Shown: positions 42,357-52,249 of the stretch, one piece after another
How the letters are laid out: every line of letters begins with the position of its first letter
Numbering within the stretch: position 1 is the first letter of the stretch
DNA from: Thiohalobacter thiocyanaticus
GTDB lineage: Bacteria > Pseudomonadota > Gammaproteobacteria > Thiohalobacterales > Thiohalobacteraceae
Direction: 5' to 3'
Assembly: GCF_003932505.1 (NCBI RefSeq)
Contig: NZ_QZMU01000001.1
Coordinates: 1,426,001 to 1,490,000 of the forward strand
DNA length: 64,000 nt
Notes under the pieces: generated by a model
Databases searched by the model: none
Seen by the model: the letters and a program-made list of their open reading frames with translations, nothing else
What the model was told of the DNA's origin: nothing
Made by a program: the position numbers and the translations under genes

Positions 42357-43748
42357 ATGAAGCAATCACGGCTGGATAATATTTCGCGCATCGCGTTCAT
42401 CGCGGCAATCGCCTTTATCGCCTTCATCGCCGGCGGCGTGGCGAGCGTGGCCAAGGTCTATCCCTACAGCCATTTCAGGGACGCCTATCGTGGCGGGACG
42501 GCACTCTACCAGAAGCTCACGAGCTATACCGATCCCTACAGCACGGACCTGTGGGCGCCGGAACGTACCGATGCGCAGGGCGTGACCGTGCACGAGGCGC
42601 AACGCGCCCACGCGGGATGGACCCTGTACACCTCCGGCGATGCTCCCCGTGCCACCCTGATCGACATGGACGGCCGTGTCGCTCACGTCTGGGAACGCCG
42701 ATTCAGCGATATCTGGGATGAAACCGCTGCGGTCCGCCGACCCGTGCCGGACGCCCAGACCTATTTCCGCAAAGCCCGGGTGCTGCCGAACGGCGATCTG
42801 GTTGCAATCATCATCGGTGTCGGCGACACACCGTACGGCTACGGCATGGTCAGGCTCGACCGGGATTCGAAGCTGCTGTGGAAGAACCTCGATCATTTCC
42901 ACCACGACTTCGACATCGACGACAGCGGCCGCATCTACGGCCTGACGCACGACTTCAGACGGCACCCGATCGAGGAGGCGGACCAGTTCGAGCCCCCCGT
43001 CCTGGACGACTACCTCACCATCCTCTCTCCCGATGGCAGGACCCAGAAGCGGATCTCACTGCTGGATGCGCTCAACCGCTCGCCCTTCCGCCGCCTGCTC
43101 TGGCGGATCCATTACTACAGCATGGAGGATCCGCTGCACACCAACGGCGTCGACTACCTGGATGCGGACGCCGCCCGCAGCCTGGCGCGGACCATCCCCG
43201 CCGCCCGGGAGGGACAGGTGCTGCTCTCGTTCCGGGAACTGGCTGGCGGCAGTATCGCCCTGCTCGACCCGGAGAAAGAGGAGATCGTCTGGGCCTCGCA
43301 CGGCCCCTGGCTGGCCCAGCATGACCCCGACATACTGCCCAACGGCAATATCCTGATCTTCGACAACCGGGGCCACTTCGGCGCCGGCGGTCGCTCCCGT
43401 GTGCTGGAGGTCAACCCGGCCACCGGCGGCATCGTGTGGAGCTATACAGGAAGTGAAGAGAAAATACTGGACAGCGCCATCCGTTCGGCCCAGGAACCGC
43501 TGCCCAACGGCAATGTACTGATCACCGAATCCAACGGGGGACGGCTGCTCGAGGTCACGCGTGACGGCAGCATAGTGTGGGAGTTCATCAATCCGGTGCG
43601 CAAACAACGGACCGACGAGAAATTCGAACGCATCCCGGTACTGAGCTGGGCACAGCGGATCGATCCCGCCTCGCTCACGCCCGAATTCCGGGCCGACTAT
43701 CTGACCATCGGGATAAAGACAACCGAGGAGACACGCAATGAGCATTAA
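42357..43748 (+). CDS. Arylsulfotransferase-family protein, membrane-anchored
   Basis: A 463-residue protein with one N-terminal signal-anchor (RIAFIAAIAFIAFIAGGVASV, about 11-31) and a beta-propeller of the arylsulfotransferase (ASST) superfamily: HDFDIDDSGRIYGLTHDF, HTNGVDYLD, HDPDILPNGNILIFDNRG and NPATGGIVWSYTGS are repeats of the Arylsulfotrans_2 type. ASST enzymes use an active-site His to move a sulfate group between phenols; H-containing motifs are present but I cannot fix the catalytic one. It heads a four-gene cassette with a second, cytosolic-type sulfotransferase. Confidence 0.88.
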   Translation: MKQSRLDNISRIAFIAAIAFIAFIAGGVASVAKVYPYSHFRDAYRGGTALYQKLTSYTDPYSTDLWAPERTDAQGVTVHEAQRAHAGWTLYTSGDAPRATLIDMDGRVAHVWERRFSDIWDETAAVRRPVPDAQTYFRKARVLPNGDLVAIIIGVGDTPYGYGMVRLDRDSKLLWKNLDHFHHDFDIDDSGRIYGLTHDFRRHPIEEADQFEPPVLDDYLTILSPDGRTQKRISLLDALNRSPFRRLLWRIHYYSMEDPLHTNGVDYLDADAARSLARTIPAAREGQVLLSFRELAGGSIALLDPEKEEIVWASHGPWLAQHDPDILPNGNILIFDNRGHFGAGGRSRVLEVNPATGGIVWSYTGSEEKILDSAIRSAQEPLPNGNVLITESNGGRLLEVTRDGSIVWEFINPVRKQRTDEKFERIPVLSWAQRIDPASLTPEFRADYLTIGIKTTEETRNEH

Positions 43749-43989
43749 GCGCACAACATTGTTGACCCTGGCACTTTCCCTGAGTGCGGCCCAGCCCGCC
43801 CTGGCCTATGTCGGCCCCGGCGCCGGACTCAGTCTGCTGGGGGCCTTCTGGGGCCTGATCGTAGTGCTGTTCGCGGCCCTGGGTTTCATCATCTTCTGGC
43901 CCTTGCGCCGGTTCCGTCGACGGGTACAGACCAGCACAGGCGCGGGGACGGACGCTTCGGCTGCGGATGACCGGAAGCCGGATGTCTGA
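43738..43989 (+). CDS. Small membrane protein with YVGPGAG motif
   Basis: An 83-residue protein: signal-like N-terminus (LLTLALSLSAAQPALA), then YVGPGAGLSLLGAFWGLIVVLFAALGFIIFWPLRRFRRR as one Gly-rich membrane helix followed by an Arg-rich cytoplasmic end. The first 11 bases overlap the arylsulfotransferase gene, so it is translationally coupled. Similar YVGPG small proteins occur beside sulfotransferase genes in other bacteria, to my recollection; function unknown. Confidence 0.82.
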   Translation: MSIKRTTLLTLALSLSAAQPALAYVGPGAGLSLLGAFWGLIVVLFAALGFIIFWPLRRFRRRVQTSTGAGTDASAADDRKPDV

Positions 43990-44013
43990 GTCCGTTCCGG
44001 CCCGGCGCGCCCA

Positions 44014-44763
44014 GTGGCGCTGATGGGCATATTCGACCTTCCTGCACCGGTATTATTCTGGCTGGACGCGCTCGTCTCACCGGTTCCGCCCGTTCTACGG
44101 CTGACACTGTGGGGGGCGCTCGGCGCACTGCTCTCGATGGGACTGTACCTGCTGCTCTCCGATCAGGACAGGATCGCCGCCGGCAAGCGCGAGCTGACGC
44201 AGGCACGCAGGCGCCTGAACGAGTTTGATGGCGAATTCGCCGGGGCATGGCCGCTCATGCGCGCCATGTTCTCCGCCTCCCTGCATCAGATCGCCAGGAC
44301 CGGCCGGCCGGCCCTGGTCGCCTCCCTGCCGCTGCTGTCGATCATTGCCTGGCTGAGTACCGCCTACGGCCATGCCTACCCCGCCCCCGGCGCCATCCCC
44401 GAGATCGAAACCCGTCCGCCGCAGCTGGAAGGCCAATGGGTGACACCGCCCCGAAACGCTCAGGACCCGGAACCGCGCCGGCCCTATGTGGTCCTGCAGG
44501 ACCGGGGCCGGGAACTGGTGGCAGCGGTCAACCTGGCCGCCCCGGTGCCCGTCATTCACAAACGACAGTGGTGGAATCTGTTCATCGGCAATCCTGCTGG
44601 CTACCTTCCGCCGGAGCTGCCGATACACCACCTCCGGATCGGTCTGCCCGAGAAGCGCTACCTTGCCTTCGGCCCCGACTGGATGCGGGGCTGGCACGCC
44701 ATCTTCTTCACCTCGCTGCTGCTGTTCTCCATCGCCATGAAACTGCTGCTGCGCATCGAATAG
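44014..44763 (+). CDS. Three-helix membrane protein of the sulfotransferase cassette
   Basis: A 249-residue protein. TM1 about 28-48, then a charged coiled stretch (DQDRIAAGKRELTQARRRLNEFDGEF), TM2 about 98-118, a periplasmic-looking domain with WNLFIGNPAGYLPPELPI, and TM3 at the C-terminus (AIFFTSLLLFSIAMKLLLRIE). TM1-coil-TM2 with a late TM3 resembles the EMC3/TMCO1/YidC insertase outline, but the similarity is only topological. The start may be GTG 44014 or ATG 44023; neither has a clear ribosome site. It is 6 bases before the sulfotransferase gene. Confidence 0.75.
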   Translation: MALMGIFDLPAPVLFWLDALVSPVPPVLRLTLWGALGALLSMGLYLLLSDQDRIAAGKRELTQARRRLNEFDGEFAGAWPLMRAMFSASLHQIARTGRPALVASLPLLSIIAWLSTAYGHAYPAPGAIPEIETRPPQLEGQWVTPPRNAQDPEPRRPYVVLQDRGRELVAAVNLAAPVPVIHKRQWWNLFIGNPAGYLPPELPIHHLRIGLPEKRYLAFGPDWMRGWHAIFFTSLLLFSIAMKLLLRIE

Positions 44764-44769
44764 TTACTA

Positions 44770-45939
44770 ATGAGACAAATGAACGGAACCGCACAATCCA
44801 ATCCGGACACGGACTTTCAAGTCGATCCCTGGACCCATTTCCTGGGCGGGCTGCTGGAGCTCTCCCCCGGGCTGTGCCGGATGCTGGGCAACCTCGAGAC
44901 CCGGCTGCTGGCCGATGCGCTCGACGACATCCGGATCGTCAGTCCCGTCTACATCACCGGTCTGGCCCGCTCCGGCAGTACCCTGCTGCTCGAGATGCTG
45001 GACTGGCACCCGGACACCGCCAGCCACCGCTACCGCGACTTCCCGATGCTGCATACCCCCTACTGGTGGAGCCGCTTTCTGGACTACACGCCACGCGCCG
45101 ATTCCGGTCCTGCGGAACGCGCGCACAGGGACGGCATCCAGGTCACCCCGGAGAGCCCCGAGGCCTTCGAGGAGGTACTGTGGATGAAGCATTTCCCCGA
45201 TCTGCACCGTGCCTCGGTCAGCTCGGTGCTGGACGGCGACACCTCGAATCCGGACTTCGAGGCCTTCTACCGCGATCACATCCGCAAGCTGCTGCTGATA
45301 CGCCAGGGACGGCGTTACCTGTCCAAGGCGAACTACAACATCACCCGGCTGGAATACCTGCTGAAGATCTTCCCGGATGCCCGCTTCGTCGTACCCGTGC
45401 GTAACCCGGTCTGGCACATCGCCTCGCTGATGAAGCAGCACCGGCTGTTCTGTGCAGGCCAGAAAGACAATCCCCGGGCGCTCAAGCACCTGCAGCGCGT
45501 CGGCCATTTCGAATTCGGCCTGGATCGACGCCCGATCAATACCGGAGATGCGCGTGAGACGCGGATGATCGCCGTACTCTGGAAACAGGGCAAGGAGGTC
45601 GAGGCCTGGGCGCGCTACTGGAACTCGATACACGGCTTTCTGGCCGAGCGGCTGGAGCGCAACGAGCGACTGCGCGAGGCCGCGCTGGTCGTGCCCTTCG
45701 AGGAGCTGTGCCGCAGACCGCGCGGGAAGGCGGCTGCGATCTTCGAACACTGCCGGCTGCCCGCCTCCGACTCATTACTCGAGCGCTGCCGCGAGCGGAT
45801 CCGCTTCCCCGCCTACTACAGGCCGAACTTCACCTACCAGGAGCTCACCACCATAGAGTCGTTCACCGCGCCGACGCTGGCGCGTCTCGGTCTGGTCGAG
45901 GCGGTTACGGCAGGCGGGGGAGAAACGGGCAACGGGTGA
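44770..45939 (+). CDS. PAPS-dependent sulfotransferase-family protein
   Basis: A 389-residue protein with the 5'-phosphosulfate loop as GLARSGSTLLLEMLD (about 59-73), the 3'-phosphate-binding segment RFVVPVRNPVWHIASLMKQHR, and the C-terminal FEELCRRPRGKAAAIFEHCRLP. It should transfer sulfate from PAPS to a carbohydrate or other acceptor. The size exceeds simple Sulfotransfer_1 members. It ends the cassette begun by the ASST-type protein; the small helical proteins between might link them in the membrane. Confidence 0.88.
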   Translation: MRQMNGTAQSNPDTDFQVDPWTHFLGGLLELSPGLCRMLGNLETRLLADALDDIRIVSPVYITGLARSGSTLLLEMLDWHPDTASHRYRDFPMLHTPYWWSRFLDYTPRADSGPAERAHRDGIQVTPESPEAFEEVLWMKHFPDLHRASVSSVLDGDTSNPDFEAFYRDHIRKLLLIRQGRRYLSKANYNITRLEYLLKIFPDARFVVPVRNPVWHIASLMKQHRLFCAGQKDNPRALKHLQRVGHFEFGLDRRPINTGDARETRMIAVLWKQGKEVEAWARYWNSIHGFLAERLERNERLREAALVVPFEELCRRPRGKAAAIFEHCRLPASDSLLERCRERIRFPAYYRPNFTYQELTTIESFTAPTLARLGLVEAVTAGGGETGNG

Positions 45940-46024
45940 CCTGCGGTCACCTCCGGTGTTTCCATATTACTCACAGGATGTGTGCGGACGCAGGCCGTTC
46001 GGCGTCCAGGGCAGGGGATCCGGT

Positions 46025-46360
46025 TCAGATGTGAGTGATCAGCTTGGCTTCGGGGACGCGGTTCTGCACCGCCCAGGCGATCTCGTTGCGCATGCCGGTT
46101 ACCGGCCGCATGCTGATCCAGAGCAGGTTGAGCTTGAGGTTGAGTTCGGCGAAAACCACCACTTCCTGGAAACAGGTCAGGGCGGCCTGAATGTCATCCA
46201 GGGTGCGCTGCAGCAGCTGATGGGGCTTTTCCCGCAGGCCGGGGATCAGCATCATGAAATCGCTCAGGGCCTGGCCGTCACAGTCCACGGCCGGCGCACG
46301 CTTGAACAGCGGCTCGTTGGCGTCCAGCAGGGGAAAGACGGCATGTCTGGGCAGGTTCAT
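46025..46360 (-). CDS. Conserved-looking protein of unknown function
   Basis: A 111-residue soluble protein (MNLPRHAVFPLLDANEPLFKRAP...VQNRVPEAKLITHI) with mixed alpha/beta character: DDIQAALTCFQEVVVFAELNLKLNLLWISMRPVTGM resembles a ferredoxin-like strand-helix-strand. No family recognised. Codon use agrees with coding sequence and no better frame overlaps. It is 81 bases from the DUF302 gene on the same strand. Confidence 0.7.
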   Translation of the reverse strand: MNLPRHAVFPLLDANEPLFKRAPAVDCDGQALSDFMMLIPGLREKPHQLLQRTLDDIQAALTCFQEVVVFAELNLKLNLLWISMRPVTGMRNEIAWAVQNRVPEAKLITHI

Positions 46361-46441
46361 GGCGGATTCCGGATGTTCTCTTATCGACTATAACAAAAGC
46401 GGCCCGAAATGCCATGAGCCTTAGCGGCCCGGCGACGCCGG

Positions 46442-46831
46442 TCAGGCCGCCAGGGCGTCGCGGACCCGCTCCAGGCGCGCGCGGACCTCGCCGGCCAGGG
46501 TATCAACCCCTTCTTTTTCCACCAGTTTGAGCACGGCGGCCGGATCCATGAAGCCGACCGTCACGCTCCCGTCCTGTTCCTCGCGCACGACCACGTTGCA
46601 GGGCAGCAACAGGCCGATGTCCGGATCGGCCTCCAGCGCCTGGTTGGCCAGCTGGGGATTGCAGGCCCCCAGGATCTTGTAGGGCGTACGGTCGATGTCG
46701 AGCTTCTTCTTCAGCGTGGCCTGGACGTCGATCTCGGTCAGCACACCGAAGCCTTCCTTGCCCAGCTCCTCGGTGACCCGCTCGACCGCCGCGTCGAAAC
46801 CGCCGTTGAATTTCACATTGAATCCGTACAT
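46442..46831 (-). CDS. DUF302-family protein
   Basis: A 129-residue protein with the standard DUF302 core: VERVTEELGKEGFGVLTEIDVQATLKKKLDIDRTPYKILGACNPQLANQAL, including the conserved ILGACNP motif, and LLLPCNVVVREEQDG. DUF302 proteins form small dimers of unknown biochemical role and occur often in sulfur- or metal-related loci. A GGAGGC site precedes the ATG at 46831. It has no signal peptide, unlike the DUF302-like protein at 36457. Confidence 0.92.
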   Translation of the reverse strand: MYGFNVKFNGGFDAAVERVTEELGKEGFGVLTEIDVQATLKKKLDIDRTPYKILGACNPQLANQALEADPDIGLLLPCNVVVREEQDGSVTVGFMDPAAVLKLVEKEGVDTLAGEVRARLERVRDALAA

Positions 46832-47085
46832 GACTGCCTCCGGTTTCCTGGGTTGATTCTGTTTCGATTATAACAAGGGCCATGTCCTGGCGCGAAGGAA
46901 TACCGGTTGGATGTGAGGTTATATGGCCACGGATAAAGTCGAATGAGTCTGCATGTCACGTAGTCTGCGTACGCGGCCTGCAGGCTTCGAACCTGAATTA
47001 TTCGCGTGCATTCGTGTTGATTCACGGCTCACTGCATGCCGCCGCCCCGGCCGTCACGCCTCTCGGACATCATACCGGCGGGCGA

Positions 47086-47580
47086 TCAATGACCGGCATC
47101 CGGAGCGCGGCCCATATCCCCGAGCAGCCACAGCAACCACACCAGGACAGGCGGTATCAGGAGCCATTGCAGGAAAGGCACCCCACCCACACCCAGCACG
47201 GGCAGGACGGGCATCAGCTCGGTATAGCCCCAGGACTGTTCGATGCGAACGTTGTAGATCTCGCTGCCGAACGTGTAGAGCACGCCCAGCAGGGTGAACA
47301 GGGCAGCGCCGGCGAGCGGGCTGTGCCGGTACCAGACACGGTCGTGCCTCACTGCCGCGACAATCTCATAGGCCACAAGCAGGATCAGCAGATCGCCCAG
47401 GGTGCAATGGGCCAGCGCGTACAGGATGTAGCCCCAGTCGTTTTGATGCCAGACGTCATACAGGGGGAACTGAGCCACCTCCCACAGCAATTCCAACGCC
47501 AACCCAAGCGCCAGCAGCCTGAATTCGGGGAGTCGCCGCCAGGTCCGCCTCAAGTGGGTTCGGATCATCTCTTCAGACAT
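47086..47580 (-). CDS. Four-helix membrane protein, unknown function
   Basis: A 164-residue inner-membrane protein with helices near 18-38 (LLALGLALELLWEVAQFPLY), 50-75, 88-105 and 130-152. The motif WEVAQFPLYD and the C-terminal WLLIPPVLVWLLW suggest a conserved small family, but I do not recognise it. It is 72 bases downstream of cusA on the same strand and could be the last gene of the Cus operon. Confidence 0.8.
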   Translation of the reverse strand: MSEEMIRTHLRRTWRRLPEFRLLALGLALELLWEVAQFPLYDVWHQNDWGYILYALAHCTLGDLLILLVAYEIVAAVRHDRVWYRHSPLAGAALFTLLGVLYTFGSEIYNVRIEQSWGYTELMPVLPVLGVGGVPFLQWLLIPPVLVWLLWLLGDMGRAPDAGH

Positions 47581-47652
47581 ATCCAGCCCCCGGTTTTCGT
47601 CCGGATACTCCTCCAGCCCGCAGCCGTGAAACCGGCCGCAACACGGACCGTC

Positions 47653-50600
47653 TCACCGTTCGATGCCGTGCCCGCGCCAGAGAAGGAACGCCGCCGGTAT
47701 CACCAACAACGTCAGCACGGTTGCGCTGACCATGCCGCCCACCATGGGCGCGGCGATGCGCTGCATCACCTCGGCACCGGTGCCACCGCCCAGCATGATG
47801 GGCAGCAGGCCGGCGATGATCGCCGCCACCGTCATCAGGATGGGCCGCACACGCAGCAGGGCGCCTTCGATCACTGCCTGGCGCAGCTCCTCGCGGTTGA
47901 CCGGACGCTGCTCGGCGCGGGCGCGTTCGGCATGGCGCCGCCAGGCCTGGTTGAGGTAGACCAGCATCACCACGCCGATCTCCACCGCCACGCCAGCCAG
48001 GGCGATGAAGCCTACGCCCACCGCCACGCTCATGTCGTAACCGAGCCAGTACATCAGCCAGATACCGCCGACCAGGGCCAGCGGCAGGGTGCCGAGAATG
48101 ATCAGCACCTCGGCCAGCCGGCGGAAATTGAGATACAGCAGCAGCATGATGATGGCGACGGTCACCGGCACCACCAGGCTCAGGCGCTGCTTGGCCCGCT
48201 CCATGTATTCATACTGGCCGGACCAGCTCACGGAATATCCGGCGGGCAGCTCCACCTGCTCACTCACGACCTGCCGCGCCGTCTCGACATAGGAGCCCAG
48301 ATCCTGCCCCTCGATATCCACAAAGATCCAGCCGTTGGGACGCGCGTTCTCGGTCTTGATCATGCCCGGCCCCTCCTCGACATGGACGTGGGCCACATCG
48401 CCGAGCGCGACCTGCATGCCGTTGGGGGCGACAATGGGCAGGTTGCGCAACTCCGACAGGGAGTCACGGATCTCGCGCGGATAACGCAGATTGACGGGAT
48501 AGCGTTCCAGCCCCTCCAGGCCCCTCGATGCTCTGGGTGATGTTCATGCCGCCGACGGCGGTGCGCACGATCTCCTGCACATCGGCGATGTTCAGGCCGA
48601 TGCGCGAGGCCGCGCCGCGGTCGATGTCCACCGAGATGTAACGCCGCGCCGGCCCCCGTTCGGAAAAGGCGCTGGCCGTTCCCGGCACCTGCTTGAGCAC
48701 GCGTTCGATATCGGCGCCGATCCCCTGGATCACATCCAGGTCCGGACCGGCGATCTTCACCCCCACAGGAGTCTTGATGCCGGTAGCCAGCATGTCGATG
48801 CGGGTCTTGATGGGCGGCGTCCAGCTGTTGGCCAGGCTGGGGATCTTCACGATGCGGTTGAGTTCCCGCTTCACCCCCTCCATGGTCATGCCCTCGCGCC
48901 ACTGATCGCGGGGTTTGAGCAGGATAGTGGTCTCGATCATGGTCAGCGGCGCCGGATCGGTCGCGGTCTCGGCCCGGCCGATCTTGCCGAACACCCGTTC
49001 CACCTCGGGCACCGAGGCGATCAGCTTGTCGGTCTGCTGCAGCAACTCACGCGCCTTGCCGATGGACAGCGCCGGAAAGGTGGTCGGCATGTAGAGCAGA
49101 TCTCCCTCGTTCAGCGGCGGCATGAACTCGGAGCCAATCTTGCCGCCCAGCGGCCACCAGCCGGACAGCGGCCAGGCCATGGACAGCGCCGCCACCAGGG
49201 CCAGCATGAGCATGCTGCGCGGAAACCGCAGGATGGCGTTGATCGCCGGCCGGTAGCCGGCGATCAACACCCGGTTGACCGGATTCCTGTCCTCGGGGAG
49301 GATCCGACCGCGAATGAAATAGCCCATCAACACCGGCACCAGAGTGATGGACAGCCCTGCCGCGGCGGCCATGGCATAGGTCTTGGTGAAGGCCAGCGGG
49401 GCGAACATGCGCCCCTCCTGCGCCTCCAGGGTGAACACCGGCAGGAAGCTCAGTGTGATGATGAGCAGGGAGAAGAACAACGCCGGCCCGACCTCGGAGG
49501 CCGCCCGGGCCATGACCTCCCAACGGTTCTCGTCGGTGACCTCCTCGCGCTCCATGTGCTTGTGGACGTTCTCGATCATCACGATGGCGGCGTCGACCAT
49601 GGCGCCGATGGCGATGGCGATTCCACCAAGCGACATGATGTTGGCGTTGATGCCCTGCAGCTTCATCACAATGAAGGCTGCGAGGATCCCGAGCGGGAGA
49701 CTGATAACCACCACCAGGGACGAGCGCAGGTGGAACAGAAACACCGCGCAGACCAGAGCGACGACGACGAACTCCTCGATCAGCTTCTCTTCCAGTGTCG
49801 CCACGGCGCGTTCGATCAGACCGGAGCGGTCGTAGGTGGTGACGATCTCCACCCCTTCCGGCAGGCTGGCCCGGAGCTGCTCGAGCCTGTCCTTCACCGC
49901 CTGGATGGTGGCCAGCGCATTGCCACCCCAGCGCATGATGACGATGCCGCCGACCACCTCGCCCTGGCCGTCGAGTTCGGCCACGCCGCGGCGCATCTGC
50001 GGCCCGAGCCGGATGTCGGCAATATCGCCCAGCAGCACCGGCGTGCCGTTGGCGTTCACCCCGACCGGGATACTTTCCAGATCATCGATACTCTGGATAT
50101 AGCCGTTGGCGCGGACCATGTACTCGGCCTCGGCCATCTCGATGACCGAACCCCCGACCTCCTGGTTGCCGCGCTGGATGGCCTGCTTGACCCGGGCCAG
50201 CGGGATGCCGTAGGCGCGCAGTTGGTTGGGATGCACCACCACCTGGTACTGCTTGACCATGCCGCCGACGGTAGCGACCTCGGACACGCCCTCCACGGTC
50301 TGCAGTTCGAACTTGAGAAACCAGTCCTGAATGCTCCGCAGCTCGGACAGATCGTGCTGCCCGGTTCGGTCGACCAGGGCGTATTCATAGATCCAGCCCA
50401 CGCCGGTGGCGTCCGGTCCCAGAGCCGGGGTGACCCCGGACGGCAGCCGGTCCTGTACCTGGGAGAGATATTCCAGAACCCGCGAGCGCGCCCAGTACAG
50501 GTCGGTGCCTTCATCGAACAGGATGTAGACGTAGGAATCGCCGAAGAAGGAATAACCCCGCACCGTCACCGCACCCGGCACCGAGAGCATGGTGGTGGTC

Positions 50601-50806
50601 AGGGGGTAGGTCACCTGGTCCTCCACCACCTGCGGCGCCTGGCCCGGATAGTTGGTTTTGATGATGACCTGTACGTCGGACAGGTCCGGGATCGCATCCA
50701 GCGGCGTGGTCTTCAGGGAATAGCCGCCCCAGACCGCCAGGATCACGGTCAGCAGCAGGACCAGGAACCGGTTATGGATGGACCAGCGGATGATGCGTTC
50801 GATCAT
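47653..50806 (-). pseudogene. cusA: CusA-type copper/silver RND pump, split by a frameshift
   Basis: Together the two frames encode a complete HME-RND pump of about 1040 residues. The first (50806 to about 48530) runs from [20 protein letters not shown] through the CusA TM4 signature [21 protein letters not shown] to NITQSIEG. The second continues [20 protein letters not shown] to the end at 47653. Between them, around 48508-48527, a ten-base direct repeat (minus strand GAGGGGCCTG then GAGGGGCTGG) replaces a single copy, shifting the frame by one and leading to a stop at 48464. All other motifs are intact, so the event is recent or an assembly error. If real, the Cus pump is inactive. Confidence 0.9.
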
Positions 50807-50851
50807 TTGTCTTTACCCAATCGATAAATTGCGGTTGTCATCACCGCCATC

Positions 50852-50920
50852 GTCATCCCCGCGCAGGCGGGGATCCAGTGACCACAGCGGTATCTGGATT
50901 CCCGCCTGCGCGGGAATGAC
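50852..50920. repeat. Palindromic repeat, family A, inside the cus operon
   Basis: Arms GTCATCCCCGCGCAGGCGGG and CCCGCCTGCGCGGGAATGAC in the 147-base gap between cusB and cusA. Other spacings in this operon are overlaps or short, so the repeat is an insertion that may alter downstream expression. Confidence 0.85.
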
Positions 50921-50953
50921 GAGACAAAAAGACGAGGTCTTCCAGCCATCGAG

Positions 50954-52249
50954 TTATTCGTGTTCATTCGCGTTCATTCGCGGCTGATCCCTCTGCCCCG
51001 GATCTCCGGCCGCATCCAGCCGGTTCAGCGCACCCTTGATGCTGGATTCGGAGTCGATCAGGAACTGGCCCGAGGTGACGATACGCTGGCCCTCCTCGAG
51101 CCCGCGCATGATTTCGACCCAGTCGCCGGACTCGATGCCGGAGACGACCTCCTGGGCGGCGAAGCGCCCCTCGCCCAGGGCCAGAATGACGCGTTCGTTC
51201 TCGCCGGTGCGGATCAGGGCCTCGCGCGGGATGATCAGGATGTCCTCCTTCGGACCGGCGAAGATGCGCACGTCGGCGTACATATCCGGTTTGAGGCGTT
51301 CGTCCGGATTGTCGAAACGCAGCCGCACCTCCAGGGTGCGGGTCTCGGGGTCGATGCGCGGATGGACGAACTCGATCTCGCCTTCCCAGACCTCGCCCGG
51401 CAGGTAGGGCAGGCGCACTTCCACCGGCTGGCCGACCTCGACCCAGTCGGCCTGGCGTTCGAACACATCCACCCGTATCCAGACGCTGGACAGGTCCGCC
51501 AGGGTCATCACCTCGGTCTGCGGCTGCACGTACATGCCCTCGCGGATGTGCAGGGCATCGACAATGCCGTCCTGACGGGCGTGATAGGGCACGCGCTGTT
51601 CGACCTTGTGGGTCCGGGCCAGCGTATCGATCTGCGCTGACGTCATGCCCAGCGCCTGCAGGCGCTCGCGCGAGGCCAGCTTCAGGCCGGAATTACCCGA
51701 ATTCAATGCCTGCAGGTATTCCTCCTGGGCATTGACCAGCTCCCTTGAGTACAGCTCGAACAGCACCTGGCCCTGGCTGACGCGCTCACCGTCGGACTTC
51801 ACATTCAACCGATCGATCCAGCCGTCGGTACGCAAGTGGATGTGACTGATGAAGCGTTCGTCGTAGTCCACATACCCGACCGTGTCGATACGCCGCCACA
51901 GCCGGTCGCGCTCGACCTCGGCGGTGCGCACGCCCAGGTTCTGCACCACCACCGGATCGATTTCCACCTGTCCGCCGCCGCCCTCGTCGGCATACACCGG
52001 CACCAGGTCCATGCCCATGGGCGACTTGCCGGGTTCGTCGCGGCGGTAATCCGGGTCCATGGGGGCGACCCAGTAGAGGATCTCGCGCCCGCCGGAATCC
52101 GCCCGGGACGCCTTGTCATCCCCCCCGCCGGGGGAGGCGTCCTTCCCCGCCGCCTGTTCCCGGTCCTGGCCGCAGCCGCCGAGCCCCGTCAGCGCAAGGA
52201 CCAGCAGCAACCGTGCCGGCCACGGTCCTGTTCCTGCCCGCATTCTCAT
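50954..52249 (-). CDS. cusB: CusB-type copper efflux adaptor, lipoprotein
   Basis: A 431-residue periplasmic adaptor. The signal peptide ends with a lipobox (LTGLGGC), so it should be lipid-anchored. A heavy-metal-binding segment YWVAPMDPDYRRDEPGKSPMGMDLVPVY (about 60-87) has the Met-rich pattern of CusB/HMBD. Then come the lipoyl, alpha-hairpin (ELVNAQEEYLQALNSGNSGLKLASRERLQALGM) and beta-barrel domains, ending with SGQFLIDSESSIKGAL typical for CusB. The start at 52249 overlaps the cusC stop by 4 bases. Confidence 0.94.
   Translation of the reverse strand: MRMRAGTGPWPARLLLVLALTGLGGCGQDREQAAGKDASPGGGDDKASRADSGGREILYWVAPMDPDYRRDEPGKSPMGMDLVPVYADEGGGGQVEIDPVVVQNLGVRTAEVERDRLWRRIDTVGYVDYDERFISHIHLRTDGWIDRLNVKSDGERVSQGQVLFELYSRELVNAQEEYLQALNSGNSGLKLASRERLQALGMTSAQIDTLARTHKVEQRVPYHARQDGIVDALHIREGMYVQPQTEVMTLADLSSVWIRVDVFERQADWVEVGQPVEVRLPYLPGEVWEGEIEFVHPRIDPETRTLEVRLRFDNPDERLKPDMYADVRIFAGPKEDILIIPREALIRTGENERVILALGEGRFAAQEVVSGIESGDWVEIMRGLEEGQRIVTSGQFLIDSESSIKGALNRLDAAGDPGQRDQPRMNANEHE

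Noticed and set aside
46945..47030. Possible tRNA or structured RNA in the gap 46882-47085
   Set aside because: A TTCGAA-like stretch exists but no cloverleaf arms could be paired; the region contains instead a dispersed ATTCGTGTTNATTC motif also found near 50955.
46882..48540. A 552-codon plus-strand open frame
   Set aside because: It is antisense to cusA and the membrane-protein gene; its Gln/His/Arg-rich composition is the usual complement-strand artefact of a GC-rich coding sequence.
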